A DNA stretch of 64,000 nt from Porpolomopsis calyptriformis. Its lineage: Eukaryota > Basidiomycota > Agaricomycetes > Agaricales > Hygrophoraceae. The notes under the pieces were generated by a model. The model had not been told where the DNA came from and did not search any database. It was given only the letters and a program-made list of their open reading frames with translations. The position numbers were made by a program, and so were the translations under genes. Numbering within the stretch: the first letter of the stretch is position 1; the number at the start of each line of letters is the position of its first letter. The stretch is taken from NCBI GenBank assembly GCA_951640195.1, contig OX621171.1, positions 1,364,001 through 1,428,000 of the forward strand, in the 5' to 3' direction. Positions 22,156 through 32,929 of the stretch are shown here, piece after piece.

Positions 22156-24940
22156 TTTCCATGATTGCACCTTCATCTCGCGATCTAACCACATTCCAAA
22201 CACCCTATGGAGCTCATTGACTAGTTACTCTACCCATGGGATGGACAAATTCTGTGCCAGTTTTTCATAACGATGTCACCTATATCCTCCAACTGGAGAT
22301 TCCTGAGTTTACAATCCCCTATATCGATGATATCCCTGTGAAGGGTCCTGCAACTCGATATGTATGACCTGATGGATCCTATGAAATGATTCCAGAGAAT
22401 GATGGAATTTGACAATTCCTGTGGGAACACTTTGGGAATCTCAATCGAATAGTCTAGCGAATGAAATATTGCGGCAGAACCATGTTAGGCTATAAATTGT
22501 TCTTATGTGCAGAAGAACCCACTATTCTTGGACATCAATGTACTCACTTAGGACAACTACCCGATGAATCACGCATATCTGCAATCCAAAACTGGGGTCC
22601 CTGTAAAGACCTCTCTGAAGTTTGAGCCTTCCTTGGCACTATCAGTGTCATTCGAATTTTCATTCGCAACTTCACACATCAAGCACACCACCTAGTCAAG
22701 CTCACTAGGAAAGATATGCCCTTCAAATTTGGTCCTAATCAGCTTGCTACTCAAGAGGACCTAAAACAAGCCCTTCTAGAATTGCCCACTCTATGAGTCC
22801 TTGATTATACTTCTGACGCCCCTGTAATACTCACCATTGACAACTCCTATATTGCTATTGGCTTTCACCTGTGCCAATGTGATTCTGATGACCTGAAGAA
22901 AAGGTACTATAATTGTTTTGGTTTGATCACATTGAATGATCAAGAAAGAAGGTTCTCTCAACTAAAACTCAAAATCTACAGTCTCTATCAAGCCTTACAA
23001 TCACTTCAACTATACCTCATCAGCATTTGAAACCTCATTATAGAAGTCAATGCTTGCTATATTAAAGGAATACTAGTGAACCCAGACATTGCACCCCAAG
23101 CTAGTATTAACAGATGGATTGTAGCAATCCTCACATTCCATTTTACTTTGGTACATGTTGCTGGATCAAACCATGGTCCTGACAGTCTCTCTTGATGCCC
23201 CCAATAGCCCGATGACCAAATCAACAAGGAGCTGATTGATAAAGACTTCAATGATTGGATTGATTGTGTCTACAGATTAATGCACCATATCAACAATTCA
23301 CCTGTGCCCTGAATGAAAACCCTCCAATTGCCCACCTCAGTTTACTCACAGAGTAAACATTTCAGTGAGGAGGAGGAGGACCCTATCTGTCCACATACCG
23401 ATTCCTACAACATCATTCCACAATCGGAAACAGCTCAATAAGACAATCAATGACTTATCCTCATTCGAAAGTGGCTCTTAGATCTCGAACAACTAAGCAA
23501 CATGTCCGATAATGACTACGCGAGTTTTATACAATACTGCAAAGAGTTCTTTATTGACAACGATCGACTATGGTAAAAGGATAGACAAGGTGCCTACAAA
23601 TTAGTCATCGATCTGGATTGCCGATTAGCAATCATGATGGAACTTTATGATTGAACAGGCTACAAGGCTATTTTTGCTACTCAATCAATCATTTCCAAAC
23701 GCTTCTGGTGGCCCTATATAGCCCCCAACATAGTCTGGTTTGTTCAGATGTGTCATACCTGTCAGATCCACCAAACTATACAAGCCCTTGTCCCTCTAAC
23801 CATCTCCACGCCAGCTCCCCTATTTGCCAAACTCTACGTTGACACTATGCACATGCCCTGATCTGGTCCATTTCAATATATAGTTCAAGGACAATGCTCC
23901 CTCACCCACTATCCTAAATTTTGAATGCTTTGATTGGAAACAGCAAAATTGATTAGTGAATGGATCTTCAAGGATATAATCTGTCGCTGGGGCTCTCTTT
24001 GAGAAATCATCATGGACAATGAAATAGCCTTCTTAGGAGCTGTATATCACCTTGCCAAGCACTATCAAATCAACCACATTCATATCAGCAGATACAACTC
24101 TCGAGCAAATGGAATAGTCTGTTAGGTCTGAAGTTTCAGAGCTGAATTCAGAGATCAGAGTTGGATAAATGTTGGGACTTAGTCAATATTCTGTCTACAG
24201 ATACAGGAAAAAATGCAATACTTATATACCTGCTAGATAATTATATCTGAGACATAGTGACGACAGAGGACATCATAAGTAGGAAACATGTGAAAAGTCT
24301 GGAGTGTTCAGAGTTGTCGGAGTTGTTGGAACTGGGATGTAACATAGTTGAATGATCTCACTTCGACATATGACAATCACTATTCAAAGCTATTAATAGT
24401 GATCAGAACCAATAGTCCATTGGAGCCTACTCTGTATTCTGGGCTGAGCGCGTCACTACCTGAAAGCAACTGGGCTGCTCACCCTACTTCGCCGTCACTG
24501 GATCTCAGCCATTGCTACCTTTAGATATTTCCAAAGCAATATATCTCCTTCCCGCTCTGGATTCGGTTCTCTTAATGACTGATCTAATATTGCAATGCGC
24601 GATTGCTCTACAGAAACGAGATGCTGACTTAGAGCAACTTCAATCTAAGGTTCTCACTGCTCACCTACGATCTGCCATTCGATTCAAGAAGAGACCATTT
24701 GCAACTACAACTTCAAAACTGGCGATCTCATACTCATTTGGAACAAGAAAATCGAGAAGTCTCTCAATTGAAAGATGCGTCCTCAATACCTAGGACCCCT
24801 AGTGATGATATCTCAAAACCTAGGAAAAGCTTATATCATCGCAGAGCTTGACAAATCCATCTTACACCATCCAATCACTGCATTTAGAGTCATCCCATAC
24901 TTCACTCAAAGATTGATCGCAATTCCTAAATAATTCCTCG
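22156..24940 (+). pseudogene. pol: E7 Ty3/gypsy pol relic
   Basis: RT starts with FQTPYGALTS and continues through MGWTNSVPVFHNDVTYI, EIPEFTIPYIDDIPVKG (YxDD), ILGHQCTHLGQLPD and FLGTISVIRIFIRNF. RNase H (DAPVILTIDNSYIAIGF, then the LVHVAGSNHGPDSLS block) and integrase (CHTCQIHQT, DTMHMP, MDNEIAFLGAVYHLAKHY, ISRYNSRANGIV) follow. More than fifteen in-frame stops occur. A solo LTR at 24120-24344 splits the integrase between RANGIV and SHFDIQSLF. Everything upstream of the RT palm and both LTRs are missing. The sequence is distinct from the E1 and E6 families. Confidence 0.8.
24120..24344 (-). repeat. Solo LTR of the E1 family
   Basis: 225 bp, TGTTAG...TAACA as written on the plus strand, close to the E1/E2 LTRs. 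It interrupts the E7 integrase, with TAGTC on the left and TAGTT on the right: a 5-bp target duplication with one change. No internal region is attached, so it is a recombined solo LTR. Confidence 0.9.
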
Positions 24941-25224
24941 ACATATCGACTTCATGACTTAGAGATATAGAATGTTTGCTAACTAGCGAACCACTTGATA
25001 GCATTGTGATCGAGGACTTGTAACCTGCCATAATGCACCTCTATGCAATATTTTTTTTTCATTTCAAGTCCTTTCATTTTTCTAGAGACAGAAATACAAT
25101 TTTTAAAGAAGAAAAGACTAAAGGCTACAAAATTATACAAGACACGTAAAATCTACAATTGGTCCAAGACCATTTCCTCTTCCTTCTCTTTTAAACCCCT
25201 TAACATCTCTTCGAGAATGACGAT

Positions 25225-26720
25225 TCACACCTTTATGCATGCTTTCTCCTCTGTGATCACTACCAAAACCTCCCATAACTTCTCTTTATTGGCAGCTGCT
25301 GCCTCTGCCTTTCCTTTCCAACCTGCGATTGGCCAAGTCACCCCCTTCAAGCTTTCACCCACCGTCTCCTCCTTGAAAGGTGGTGTCTCATCAATATAGA
25401 CTACTAGACCTATAGAAAGAAGAGATTAGAAAAGAAAAACAATAAAAAGAAAAGGAATTACTTATGAGACATGGCCCTTGCTGACTTTGAACCCCCTTCA
25501 ATGATTCCCCCACCATTGCCAACTTGTTCGTACCCTTCGGTACTGGCTTGGGCTGCGGCTTGAACTTCTTGCCCAGCCAGGTTTCCCCCTTCCAATAGCA
25601 TCTGCATTTATCCATCATGCACTTGACATATGACAGATTGGTGGGGTCAATCTCGCATTCAGTGCTAACTCACTCACAAAAATCACACTGCGAAATAAAA
25701 GAGTCCATTAGAAAAACAAAAATAAGAGAAGAAAGAAAAAGACTTACCTTGCCCTCAACTAGGTGCAAGGTGTCCTCCATCGCTTTTCCCTTGTAGTACT
25801 CCCGCATCATCATCACTGGAAGGGACTAACCCTTCTCTACTATCCTCTCCTGATAGGCCACCTTCGACCTTTCCACAATTTCCTCAGCAGTCAGCGATTG
25901 CGCTGCTACTGTCGATTCCCCTTCATTAATTGGGGGCTCGTGCCCCTCCTCTGTTGTCTCCGTCGTCACCCCCATCATGTCTGCCGTGTCTGCTGACACC
26001 TCTGCCACCTTTGTTCCACCTTCCCCCACCACCTTTTCTGTCTCTCGATAGAACTCTTCCTTGTCAATCTTTGTATCCAGAAGCAACTGGAGGAGCCTCT
26101 TGTAGGCTTCCTCCACCCGCTTCTAGTCGTCCACATCCTGTAACTCCCACTCCTGTTCCTCTCGCTCCTGCTTCTCTTGCACCTCTCATTCCACCCTCTC
26201 GACCTGCTCATGCTCCTCTTGTTTCTCTTGTTCTTCTTGCTCTGCTTGCTCTCAGTCTTCTCACTCCACCCACTCTCATTCTTCTCGCTCCTTGCATTCA
26301 ACCCTCTCTCACTCCTCCCATGCAGACATCTCCACCCTCTCCCTCACCTCACAATCCTCTTCCTCCTTTCACTCTCACTCAACCCTCTCCACCTCCACTT
26401 TCTCTTCTACCTCCCAACACACCACCTCTGCCAGTCTTGGCATCAAGATCTCCCCCACCCAATCCAACCACCCTCATTCTTCAAAAGTGTTGAAGGTCTT
26501 GCAGGCCTCCTTTTGCCATGCGATGACCTCATCGTCCATTGATGTTTCTTTCAGGGCCTTCACAACCTGATTATACACAATCTAAGAGATAGATTAGTAA
26601 AACAAAACAATTAGAAAAACAAAACTTACCAGCAATTTACAAAATTGTTGCCCCCAGACTGGGTTTGGCAACTCCATCTGGGAGCGACCTCATCTGGTTG
26701 CAAATCTTCTGCTTCACGAT
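25225..26720 (-). pseudogene. Relic gene: coiled coil plus cysteine cluster, 4 exons
   Basis: On the minus strand an upstream exon (ending WGQQFCKLL at 26630) joins by a 48-nt intron (26582-26629) to IVYNQVVKALKETSMDDEV. A long E/K/Q/R-rich coiled coil follows. Exon 1 ends LHLVEGK at 25748. A 60-nt intron (25688-25747) precedes CDFCExVSTECEIDP...KCMMDKCRCYW, a cysteine cluster. A 52-nt intron (25410-25461) leads to the last exon (VVYIDETPPFKEE...), stop at 25225. All phases fit. About eight in-frame stops, mostly CGA to TGA or CAG to TAG in type, break it. Proline- and leucine-rich plus-strand frames are shadows. Layout resembles the antisense gene of E1/E2. Function unknown, possibly nucleic-acid binding. 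Confidence 0.6.
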
Positions 26721-28084
26721 GGCAATAATGTTCTTTGACATTTTGAGCAACTTGACACAGTTTTCTTGATGTTGTGGTATGCAGTTTGAAGATGGTCATG
26801 TCTAGAGAAGAATGTGACACACTGGTCACACTTATAAATGCACCCCAGCAACTACCAGCAAATCATGTGATTGACTGAGGATAGTGAATATCTCAGTGAG
26901 GAGGAGATGATACAACCCCTCCATCCCCTGAGCACCATATATTCAATTATATGAATACTAGATGCCTACCAAGTCCTTCAAACACAAACACAAACCCTTC
27001 AAACACTCTTGATAGCTCCTGAACATCCCGAATGAGTTCGAGAAACATCAAACTCTCTGAACACGAATGAAAGTCTGTATATCAAAGGGAAGACACTATT
27101 CAAAAGGCAATATTTCTCTTCTATTTCTCCCTTTTGATTCAACTTCTTCATTCCCATTCACTACATCTGTCAGAAATATCTGTGCCAAATGAGCACACTC
27201 ATTTTGCACACCCTCAGGTGACGTTGTGACACCTTGCGCCAAATGAGCATACTCATTTTGCACACCTTTTATAGCATTTATGCCAAAATCACTAAAGAGA
27301 CCGTAACTCAAGAACCAGTGATTGGATTGACTCCAAACTTGGTTCATCGGACTCCTTGAAAGCTGCGCTGAACGAGCACACTCGTTTCGCGCACTCTGAG
27401 CCACTGTGCCACTCGGATCATCCATGATGGTCCCTTTTACCCTTTCATTTCACTTCATTCTGTACTCTTATTGAACCCCCTTTAAAGACTATATTACAGA
27501 CCATTATCCCTTACATATCAGGTCCCTATGACCTTCAAACACTCGTCCCTTATAGTCCTTCATAGATTTCCCTTTTATTGCTTCATATATAAAGATACAC
27601 TTTTTCATAGTAGACTCCCTAGTTTTGACTTACTCGTCTACATACTGTGGTTCCATCCTGAATCCAACAGTCACTTTGGAACACTTGTCAGCCCTATATT
27701 GTGTTGTGCTAGGCCCAGAGAACCCCCTTGGAACCTCGGTCCTGACAACATCCCCCTTAAATCATTAGAGAGGCTTCCCTTTTATCATATACACTCAAAG
27801 GGATCCTTGTACTAGAAGATATATATACTGTATGTTGTAGCTAGTGATCCAACAAGTTAGACATTTGTTCCCCTCTCACTCTCAAGTCTAGATCTCCTCT
27901 AAGACTTCTTCTTGACTTCCTCTTTTGATTCTCCAACTCTTCCAATCCCCTGATTGATTACGTTTGCGAATGATCAAAGACTCCCTTTCCATGATCATTG
28001 ATCATAGACTGTGTCGAGACTCTTTATAGTCATCCTTGCACCTTGTTCTGTGTTTGGTTCTCATACACGAAGCAGATGTATTAC
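26721..28084. other. No recognisable gene; palindromic repeats inside
   Basis: AT-rich sequence with short frames only. A minus-strand frame at 27096-27425 is open but its repeated NE(C/Y)AHLAQ text simply reflects the DNA repeats at 27183-27396. Near 27775-27840 a CCCTTT...AAAGGG block with TATA-like sequence resembles one at 29795-29870, perhaps remains of a further LTR family. Confidence 0.4.
27183..27396. repeat. Three dispersed copies of a palindromic motif
   Basis: Copies at 27183-27212, 27236-27266 and 27368-27396 share GCCAAATGAGCAyACTCATTTTG, whose core AATGAGnnnnCTCATT is an inverted repeat. In the third copy the arms have changed together to AACGAG/CTCGTT, so pairing is kept. Confidence 0.6.
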
Positions 28085-29191
28085 CACTCTGAAAAAATAG
28101 GAGGCAGTCCACATGAGACATGGAATGTGGAGTGTGTTGAAACCATTCCTGCATCTACTATTATAAAGCTCAACGGTTCCATTCCTTGCTTTGATTCTTT
28201 TTTAATCACTCTATTTATTGATTTGTTATCTATTCTAACTCTTATCAACTCAGGATCCACACATTGTTTCTTAGACTTTGACTTCATTCATCAAAACAAA
28301 CTCAAGACATCTCCACTTCCTCCGAAGCAACTCCAATTATTTGATGGCTCTCAAGGGAGAACCATTGATATGGGAATTACTCTCCCTGTTTGATTTCTGT
28401 CTGGAGAAACTCTAGATATTGAGTTTTTGGTTACTCCATTAGATGCATCTTGTTCTGCTGTTCTTGGATTCAACTGGCTTACCTGCTACAATCCATTGAT
28501 TGACTGGGATACAAGCAGTATTTCATTTAGAACACCAAAACCAATGTGTTTGTCTTTGTTGTCAACACCTATGCCTTCCAAGGCAATTCTGCTTGACCCT
28601 CTAGCTCTAACTCCAACCTCTCTTCCTCCCATATCAATTATTTCTGCAGTGGCATTTGTACATGCTAACAAGCAAGAAGGATTACAATCATTTGTTCTTC
28701 AAGCTGCTGATATTGCAAAAGCTTGTTCTGTCGAGATCTCCAATGTTCCTCTGGACTCCGCATTTTACTCTAAAGTCCCTCCAGAATATCATAACTATGC
28801 TGATGTTTTTAGTGAAGGAAAATCTAAATGTCTTCCTCCTCATCATTATAGCAATCACCATATTGATCTAGAGGAAGGTATGACACCTCCACTGGGATGC
28901 ATCTATTCTCTTTCTGTTATGGAACAAGAAGCTCTCTGTATATTCTTGGATAAGCACCTTAGAAAAGGTTGGATATATTCCTCTAGATCTCCAGGTGGAG
29001 CTCTGATTGTTTTCATCCACAAGAAAGATGGTTCTTTACAATTATGCATAGACTATTGAGGCATTAACAAAATCACCAAGAAGGATCATTATCCACTTCT
29101 ACTCATTTCCAATCTCCTAGACTGCACTAGCAAAGATCATATCTATACTAAAATTGATCTATGAATTGGATACTTCAATGTACAGATTGCG
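28085..29191 (+). pseudogene. pol: E3: E1-family protease to RT fragment
   Basis: It is colinear with the E1/E2 pol start. It begins at the gag stop (GAAAAAATAGG) and includes the protease (LTLINSGSTHCFLD, with N in place of catalytic D), AVLGFNWL, the spacer with PPEYHNYADVFSEGKSK, and the first RT block (PIVFIHKKDG-like, then KIDL). It shares two TGA codons with E1 and E2 (after LPV and after KIDL) and has its own TGA at DY-stop-GINK. It ends near 29191, and an E1-type LTR in the same orientation lies 115 bp further on. Confidence 0.85.
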
Positions 29192-29305
29192 GTGATGCGA
29201 TGTGGAGCTGTCTGAGCTCTGGAATCTGCCCCGAGAGATGATGGGAGGCACAATAGAAAGGAGCTATCAAAGAAATCATGAAAATCGAAAAAAATAGAAG
29301 AAATC

Positions 29306-29562
29306 TGTTACATCCCAGTTCTGACGAACTCCAATGAATTCCGATGAACTCCAATAATTCCAACAACTCCGAACACTCCGTACTTTTCACATGTTTCCTA
29401 CTTATGACGTCCTCTGTCGTCACTATGTCTCAGATATAATTATCTAGCAGGTATATAAGTACTGCATTTTTTCCCTGTATCTGTAGACAGAATATTGACT
29501 AAGTCCTGTCGTTTATCCAACTCCGATCTCCGAAATCAACTCCGAAACTTCGGACCTAACAC
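29306..29562 (+). repeat. E1-family LTR, plus orientation
   Basis: 257 bp, TGTTACATCCC...CCTAACA. It contains GGTATATAAG and the CTGTAGACAGAATAT segment. The flanks AAATC and CAGAC do not match, and neither a polypurine tract nor a primer site adjoins it. It could be the remaining LTR of E3 after a deletion. Confidence 0.85.
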
Positions 29563-29965
29563 AGACGTCTACTACACTGCTACGATGTCCCCAACTACGC
29601 GATTTAGCTTCCTGTCTAGTGATTTATCTCCAAATGCTTTAGATTTCTGCAAATTTCTTCAAATTCTTCGATCCTTCTATTTGTGATCGCAGCTCATATC
29701 AAAGGATGCATCTGATAGCCAGACATCCATTGTGTAGATCCTCATCATTTTCATTGACCCTTTCACTGGTGGCTTCATTCAGAAGTCTCATCCCTTTACT
29801 ATATAGCATGTAAAGGGATCTTTGTTTTCACAGATATATTTACTTGTAGATATGTTTGTATCATAGAGAAGGATGATAGATTCCATCGTCCCACATCTAG
29901 TCCTGCATGTTTGAGCCTCTTCGACCGCCTCTAGCACTCTAGAGAGTGCTCCAATTTTCCAATTT
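29563..29965. other. Unassigned spacer between two LTRs
   Basis: No gene. Contains a CCCTTTACTATATAGCATGTAAAGGG hairpin-like block resembling 27775-27840. It borders the E1 3-prime LTR, with AATTT at the junction. Confidence 0.4.
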
Positions 29966-30221
29966 TGTTAGGTCCGAAGTTTTGGAGTTGATTTCGGAGA
30001 TCGGAGTTGGATAAATAACGGGACTTAGTCGATATTCTGTCTACAGATACAGGGAAAAAATGCAGTACTTATATACCTGCTAGATAATTATATCTGAGAC
30101 ATAGTAACGACAGAGGATGTCATAAGTAGGAAACATGTGAAAAGTACGGAGTGTTCGGAGTCGTTGGAATTATCGGAGTTCATCAGAATTCATTGGAGTT
30201 CGTCGGAACTGGGATGTAACA
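29966..30221 (-). repeat. E1 3-prime LTR
   Basis: 256 bp, same length and ends as 37887-38142. As written it starts TGTTAGG and ends GATGTAACA. Confidence 0.9.
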
Positions 30222-30224
30222 GTA

Positions 30225-30234
30225 TCTCCCTCTT
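30225..30234 (-). promoter_or_regulatory. E1 polypurine tract
   Basis: AAGAGGGAGA on the minus strand lies three bases before the 3-prime LTR. The same tract stands at 52887-52896 in E2 and, slightly changed, beside the ancient LTR at 45871. It primes plus-strand synthesis. Confidence 0.75.
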
Positions 30235-30350
30235 AAGGGCGAGCCCTCGAGACCGCATATTGGACTTGACCATATTTGGTAATGACCAAGAAATTGGAGT
30301 TTCGGAATGTGGCGGATTTCGGAGAATCGTCGGAGTTTGAAATCGGAACA

Positions 30351-30357
30351 TATATAA
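30351..30357 (+). promoter_or_regulatory. TATA box of the E1 antisense gene
   Basis: TATATAA lies 40 nt before ATG 30391 on the strand opposite to gag-pol. It is kept in E2 (53014-53020) at the same distance, although the E2 gene is broken. Confidence 0.55.
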
Positions 30358-31010
30358 TGAGGTCCGGCGGACCACTCTTCTTCATTAACAATGCCCACTT
30401 GCAAAGAGATCCAAGCCCAACTTGCACAACTGCAAGTCTTACTTGAAAACGAAGAACAACGAGAACGCGAGGAAGCAGAGAAAGAAGCAGAGGAGGCCTG
30501 GAGGATGGAGGAAGAGCGCCAGTTGGCAGAGGAACGATGGGCGGCTAGTGTCCCAACTGTAGTTGCAAGTCTTTTCATCAATCACAAGGCAGGCCTTAGA
30601 GCTCAATAAGTCTAGTAGGATATAGAAGAAAGTTCTGACAGGGACGTCTTCGTAAAGGGTGATGATTCCTTCTGAGTTAAGTTTTACTTCTACAAAGAAG
30701 TTGTTCTGCGGGTTAAATCTGTTGCGTGCCTCTGCTGAGAGTTTAGGGAATATGGGCATGAATGGCTGGCTCAATAGTTATGGGTTTGTGTTTCTCTTTT
30801 CTTGTTCTGATGGAAAAGAAGTCTGATGATTCTGATTGCATTCGTGCTACTACAAGTAATCTCACAGGAGGACAAAGTGATGATCCGCTCTGCCCTCAGG
30901 GTTTATATAGTATTTCTAAAATAGGAGTCATTATGAGTCAGGTTCTGCAGTCACCCCATTTTCTATTGTTCACAGCCTCCAGTTTAAGGTTTGCCATTGT
31001 TCTTAGTCAC

Positions 31011-31068
31011 ACTGCGGAAGGCTATGTGCTTCTAATGACTCAACTTTATTGGGCATAGCATTCCGCAG
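31011..31068 (+). other. Inverted repeat upstream of R gene
   Basis: CTGCGGAAGGCTATG (31012-31026) pairs with CATAGCATTCCGCAG (31054-31068) with one mismatch and a 27-nt loop. Copy 2 has the same hairpin at 16459-16521 with changes in both arms. A regulatory role is possible. Confidence 0.6.
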
Positions 31069-31211
31069 CATCAGGCTGTGTTGTCTCATGACTGGTTCCT
31101 ATTGTTCTCCTGGTCATGAGATTGCCGTTGTTTCTATCTCTTGCCCGGTGTATCGGGTTTCTCTTCTTTGACTGAGGAACCTCCTTTTGGTCTTCCCTTT
31201 GTGTCTGAGCA

Positions 31212-31218
31212 TATAAAA
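31212..31218 (+). promoter_or_regulatory. TATA box of R gene
   Basis: TATAAAA lies 49 nt before the last base ahead of ATG 31267, a distance that puts the start of transcription about 20-30 nt before the ATG. It is kept in copy 2 (CCTTTTATATG on the plus strand near 16310). Confidence 0.6.
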
Positions 31219-31266
31219 GGTGTGAGGTTGTATCCCTACGCTTCAGTTCAATCCTTGTCAATCATC

Positions 31267-32093
31267 ATGACTCCTTCCCACCAAGGCCATTACGTCCGAT
31301 TCTTCAAGCAGTCTGGAGTGGTGCACCGCACTGCTCCTGTCTTTCTTGATTGCGATTTGTTTCACTACTACCTCCAGCGCATCCCCTCCGATGCCGACCT
31401 CTGTTGGTCTTCCTTCTCCTGCTTTGCCTGCGGTGGCAAGCACAAAGTCAAGAAGTGTCCGTTCGTTCGCTGGCCAATCCAGCATGCTTGCGCCTTGATG
31501 GAGGATCCGCTTGGTAAGTGCTTTGTTTTGTCTTTATTAGTCTGTGTTTGTTGATAATAGGCTTTCCCTTTCTTAGCTTGGGATGATGATGCCCCTCCCC
31601 CTACTTCCCAGCTCCCTTTGGGAGAGCAGGTTAATTGGGGGTCCAACAAGTGGGCTGACTCTCTACCTTCTATCAAGAAGGAGGCAGTCAACTGGGCTGC
31701 TAGTCCCCCTTTCTGTCCTTGGACCCCTGGTCCAATGAGTTCTTTATCTAGTGGTAAGCTCTCAATTCTCTCGCCCTCTTCATGATTGTTGACTCTTTAT
31801 TCTTAGTGGAAGATTTGTCATCATTGACCGATGTCAACGTCAAGATCGAGGAGGAAGAAGTTCCTCCCAGTTTATTATGGAGTCCCACTAACGATTGGTT
31901 GGGTGAGGAGGCGAGAAAGATAGCAATGGGTTTCGTCGAGGGGAAGGCTGCTGAGTTGCAGGCTTCCAGTGGAGATACCAATGGGGCAATCTATTGGGGT
32001 AATAAGTTGGCTGCATTAGATGGTCAAGTAGTCTCGAGTTTTGTAGAGTTCTTGAGGGACAGTATGGTGCAGGAGATTGCCAAGACGGACTAG
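31267..32093 (+). CDS. R gene: intact three-exon gene, function unknown
   Basis: Exons 31267-31513, 31577-31753 and 31807-32093 are joined by introns of 63 and 53 nt (GTAAGT...TTAG and GTAAGC...TTAG). Together they give 237 codons with no stop before TAG 32091. The protein (236 residues) starts MTPSHQGHYVRFFKQSG. A Cys/His motif CFACGGKHKVKKC (C-x2-C-x3-H-x4-C, one shorter than a retroviral zinc knuckle) sits near residue 60. A Pro/Trp-rich middle (PPFCPWTPGP) and an acidic then helical C-terminus (DWLGEEARKIAMGFVEGKA) follow. ATG 31267 is chosen because it follows the TATA box suitably; a longer open frame upstream lacks ATG. The gene is intact inside a decayed host element. No known family is recognised. 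Confidence 0.75.
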
Positions 32094-32929
32094 TATAAAT
32101 AGTTAGTCGGACATGGACTCCTCCTTTTGTACAAGTAGTTTCTGCTGCCAATAAAGACAGCCCCCCTTCCAAAGAGAACAGGCATAGAAAAGAAAGGAAA
32201 AGAATGAAGAAAAGAGAGGAATTTTAAGAGAGTGAATGCCAATTTCATGACAGCTAGAAAGGTGGCCAAAGCTGCAAAAAAGGAGGCAGCAAGGAGGGCG
32301 AAGGAGGCAGCTCGAACAGTGGAGCAAGCGGAGATGGCGGAGATGACGGCGGAGGAAAGATCAGGGCAGCAAGAGGCCTTGATCAGAAGGCTGTAAGTAC
32401 TTTTTTATTATTATTTTTTTCCACTTTATTCTGGAGTTGACCAGAGTTCATCTAGGAGGGCTCCGTGCGAGCCTTGTGTTAGGAAAGGGAGCGCGGAAGA
32501 ATGCATGGGGCCGACCAGACAGGGGAAGGCCCAGAGTTGTACTGCCTGCCAACAGGTAAAGGCCAAATGCTGGGTTGGGGAAGAACCAGCAAAAAGGAAA
32601 TGCGTCCAGAGTACCACGGAGGAACCGGAACATGGAGGAAAAAGGTGACAAGGGAATGCGGAGTTGTTGGAGATGGCGAATTTGAGGGAGGTGTTACAGG
32701 GAGTTTGGGGGGAGATGAGGAAGATGAGAATGGAGATGAAGAGAATGAGGGAGTCCATGGAGAGGACTGAGGAGCTGCTGGATGGGGATTATAAGGACAG
32801 TGGAGAGAGTGGAGAAAGTTCAGAGATGTCAGAGGAGGAAATGCCTATAAGGGATGTAGACATAGTCCCTTCAATGGAATAGATAATGTTTTTTGAATTG
32901 AAGAAAAGGATAAATAAGAGCGAAAGAAA

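Larger units (their letters stand above)
30549..32252 (+). mobile_element. Mobile unit R, copy 1, with intact gene
   Basis: 1704 bp, starting TGTCCCAACTG and ending TTTCATGACA. It is flanked by a perfect 5-bp duplication GCTAG (30544-30548, 32253-32257). E2 has the uninterrupted site (GGCGGCTAGAAAGG at 53204), which proves insertion. TG/CA ends and 5-bp duplication suit an LTR, so R may be a solo LTR of about 1.7 kb, but no copy here has an internal region attached. Alternatives are a non-autonomous LTR-type unit or another transposon class. Confidence 0.9.
30391..32882 (+). pseudogene. Antisense gene of E1, split by R insertion
   Basis: Plus-strand gene inside the minus-strand element. Exon 1 (30391-30548 and, after R, 32258-32392) starts MPTCKEIQAQLAQLQ and encodes an E/R/K-rich coiled coil. 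A GTAAGT donor and TAG acceptor bound a 63-nt intron (32393-32455). Exon 2 (32456-32882) reads RAPCEPCVRKGSAEEC, then QSCTACQQVKAKCW, which gives C-x2-C-x8-C-x11-C-x2-C-x6-C, close to fungal Zn2Cys6 spacing. A second coiled coil (LQGVWGEMRKMRMEMKRM) and an acidic end follow. One TGA near 32646 follows the Cys cluster. The ancestral protein would have about 239 residues. It ends 47 bp from the end of pol (convergent). Role unknown; DNA or RNA binding is plausible. Confidence 0.7.

Noticed and set aside
25930..26570. Long proline/leucine-rich plus-strand frames
   Set aside because: They are the complement of the charged coiled coil of the minus-strand relic gene, whose exons join in phase on the other strand.
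27096..27425. Minus-strand protein with NECAHLAQ repeats
   Set aside because: The repeats come from DNA palindromes, there is no supporting homologue or splice signal, and the frame is short.
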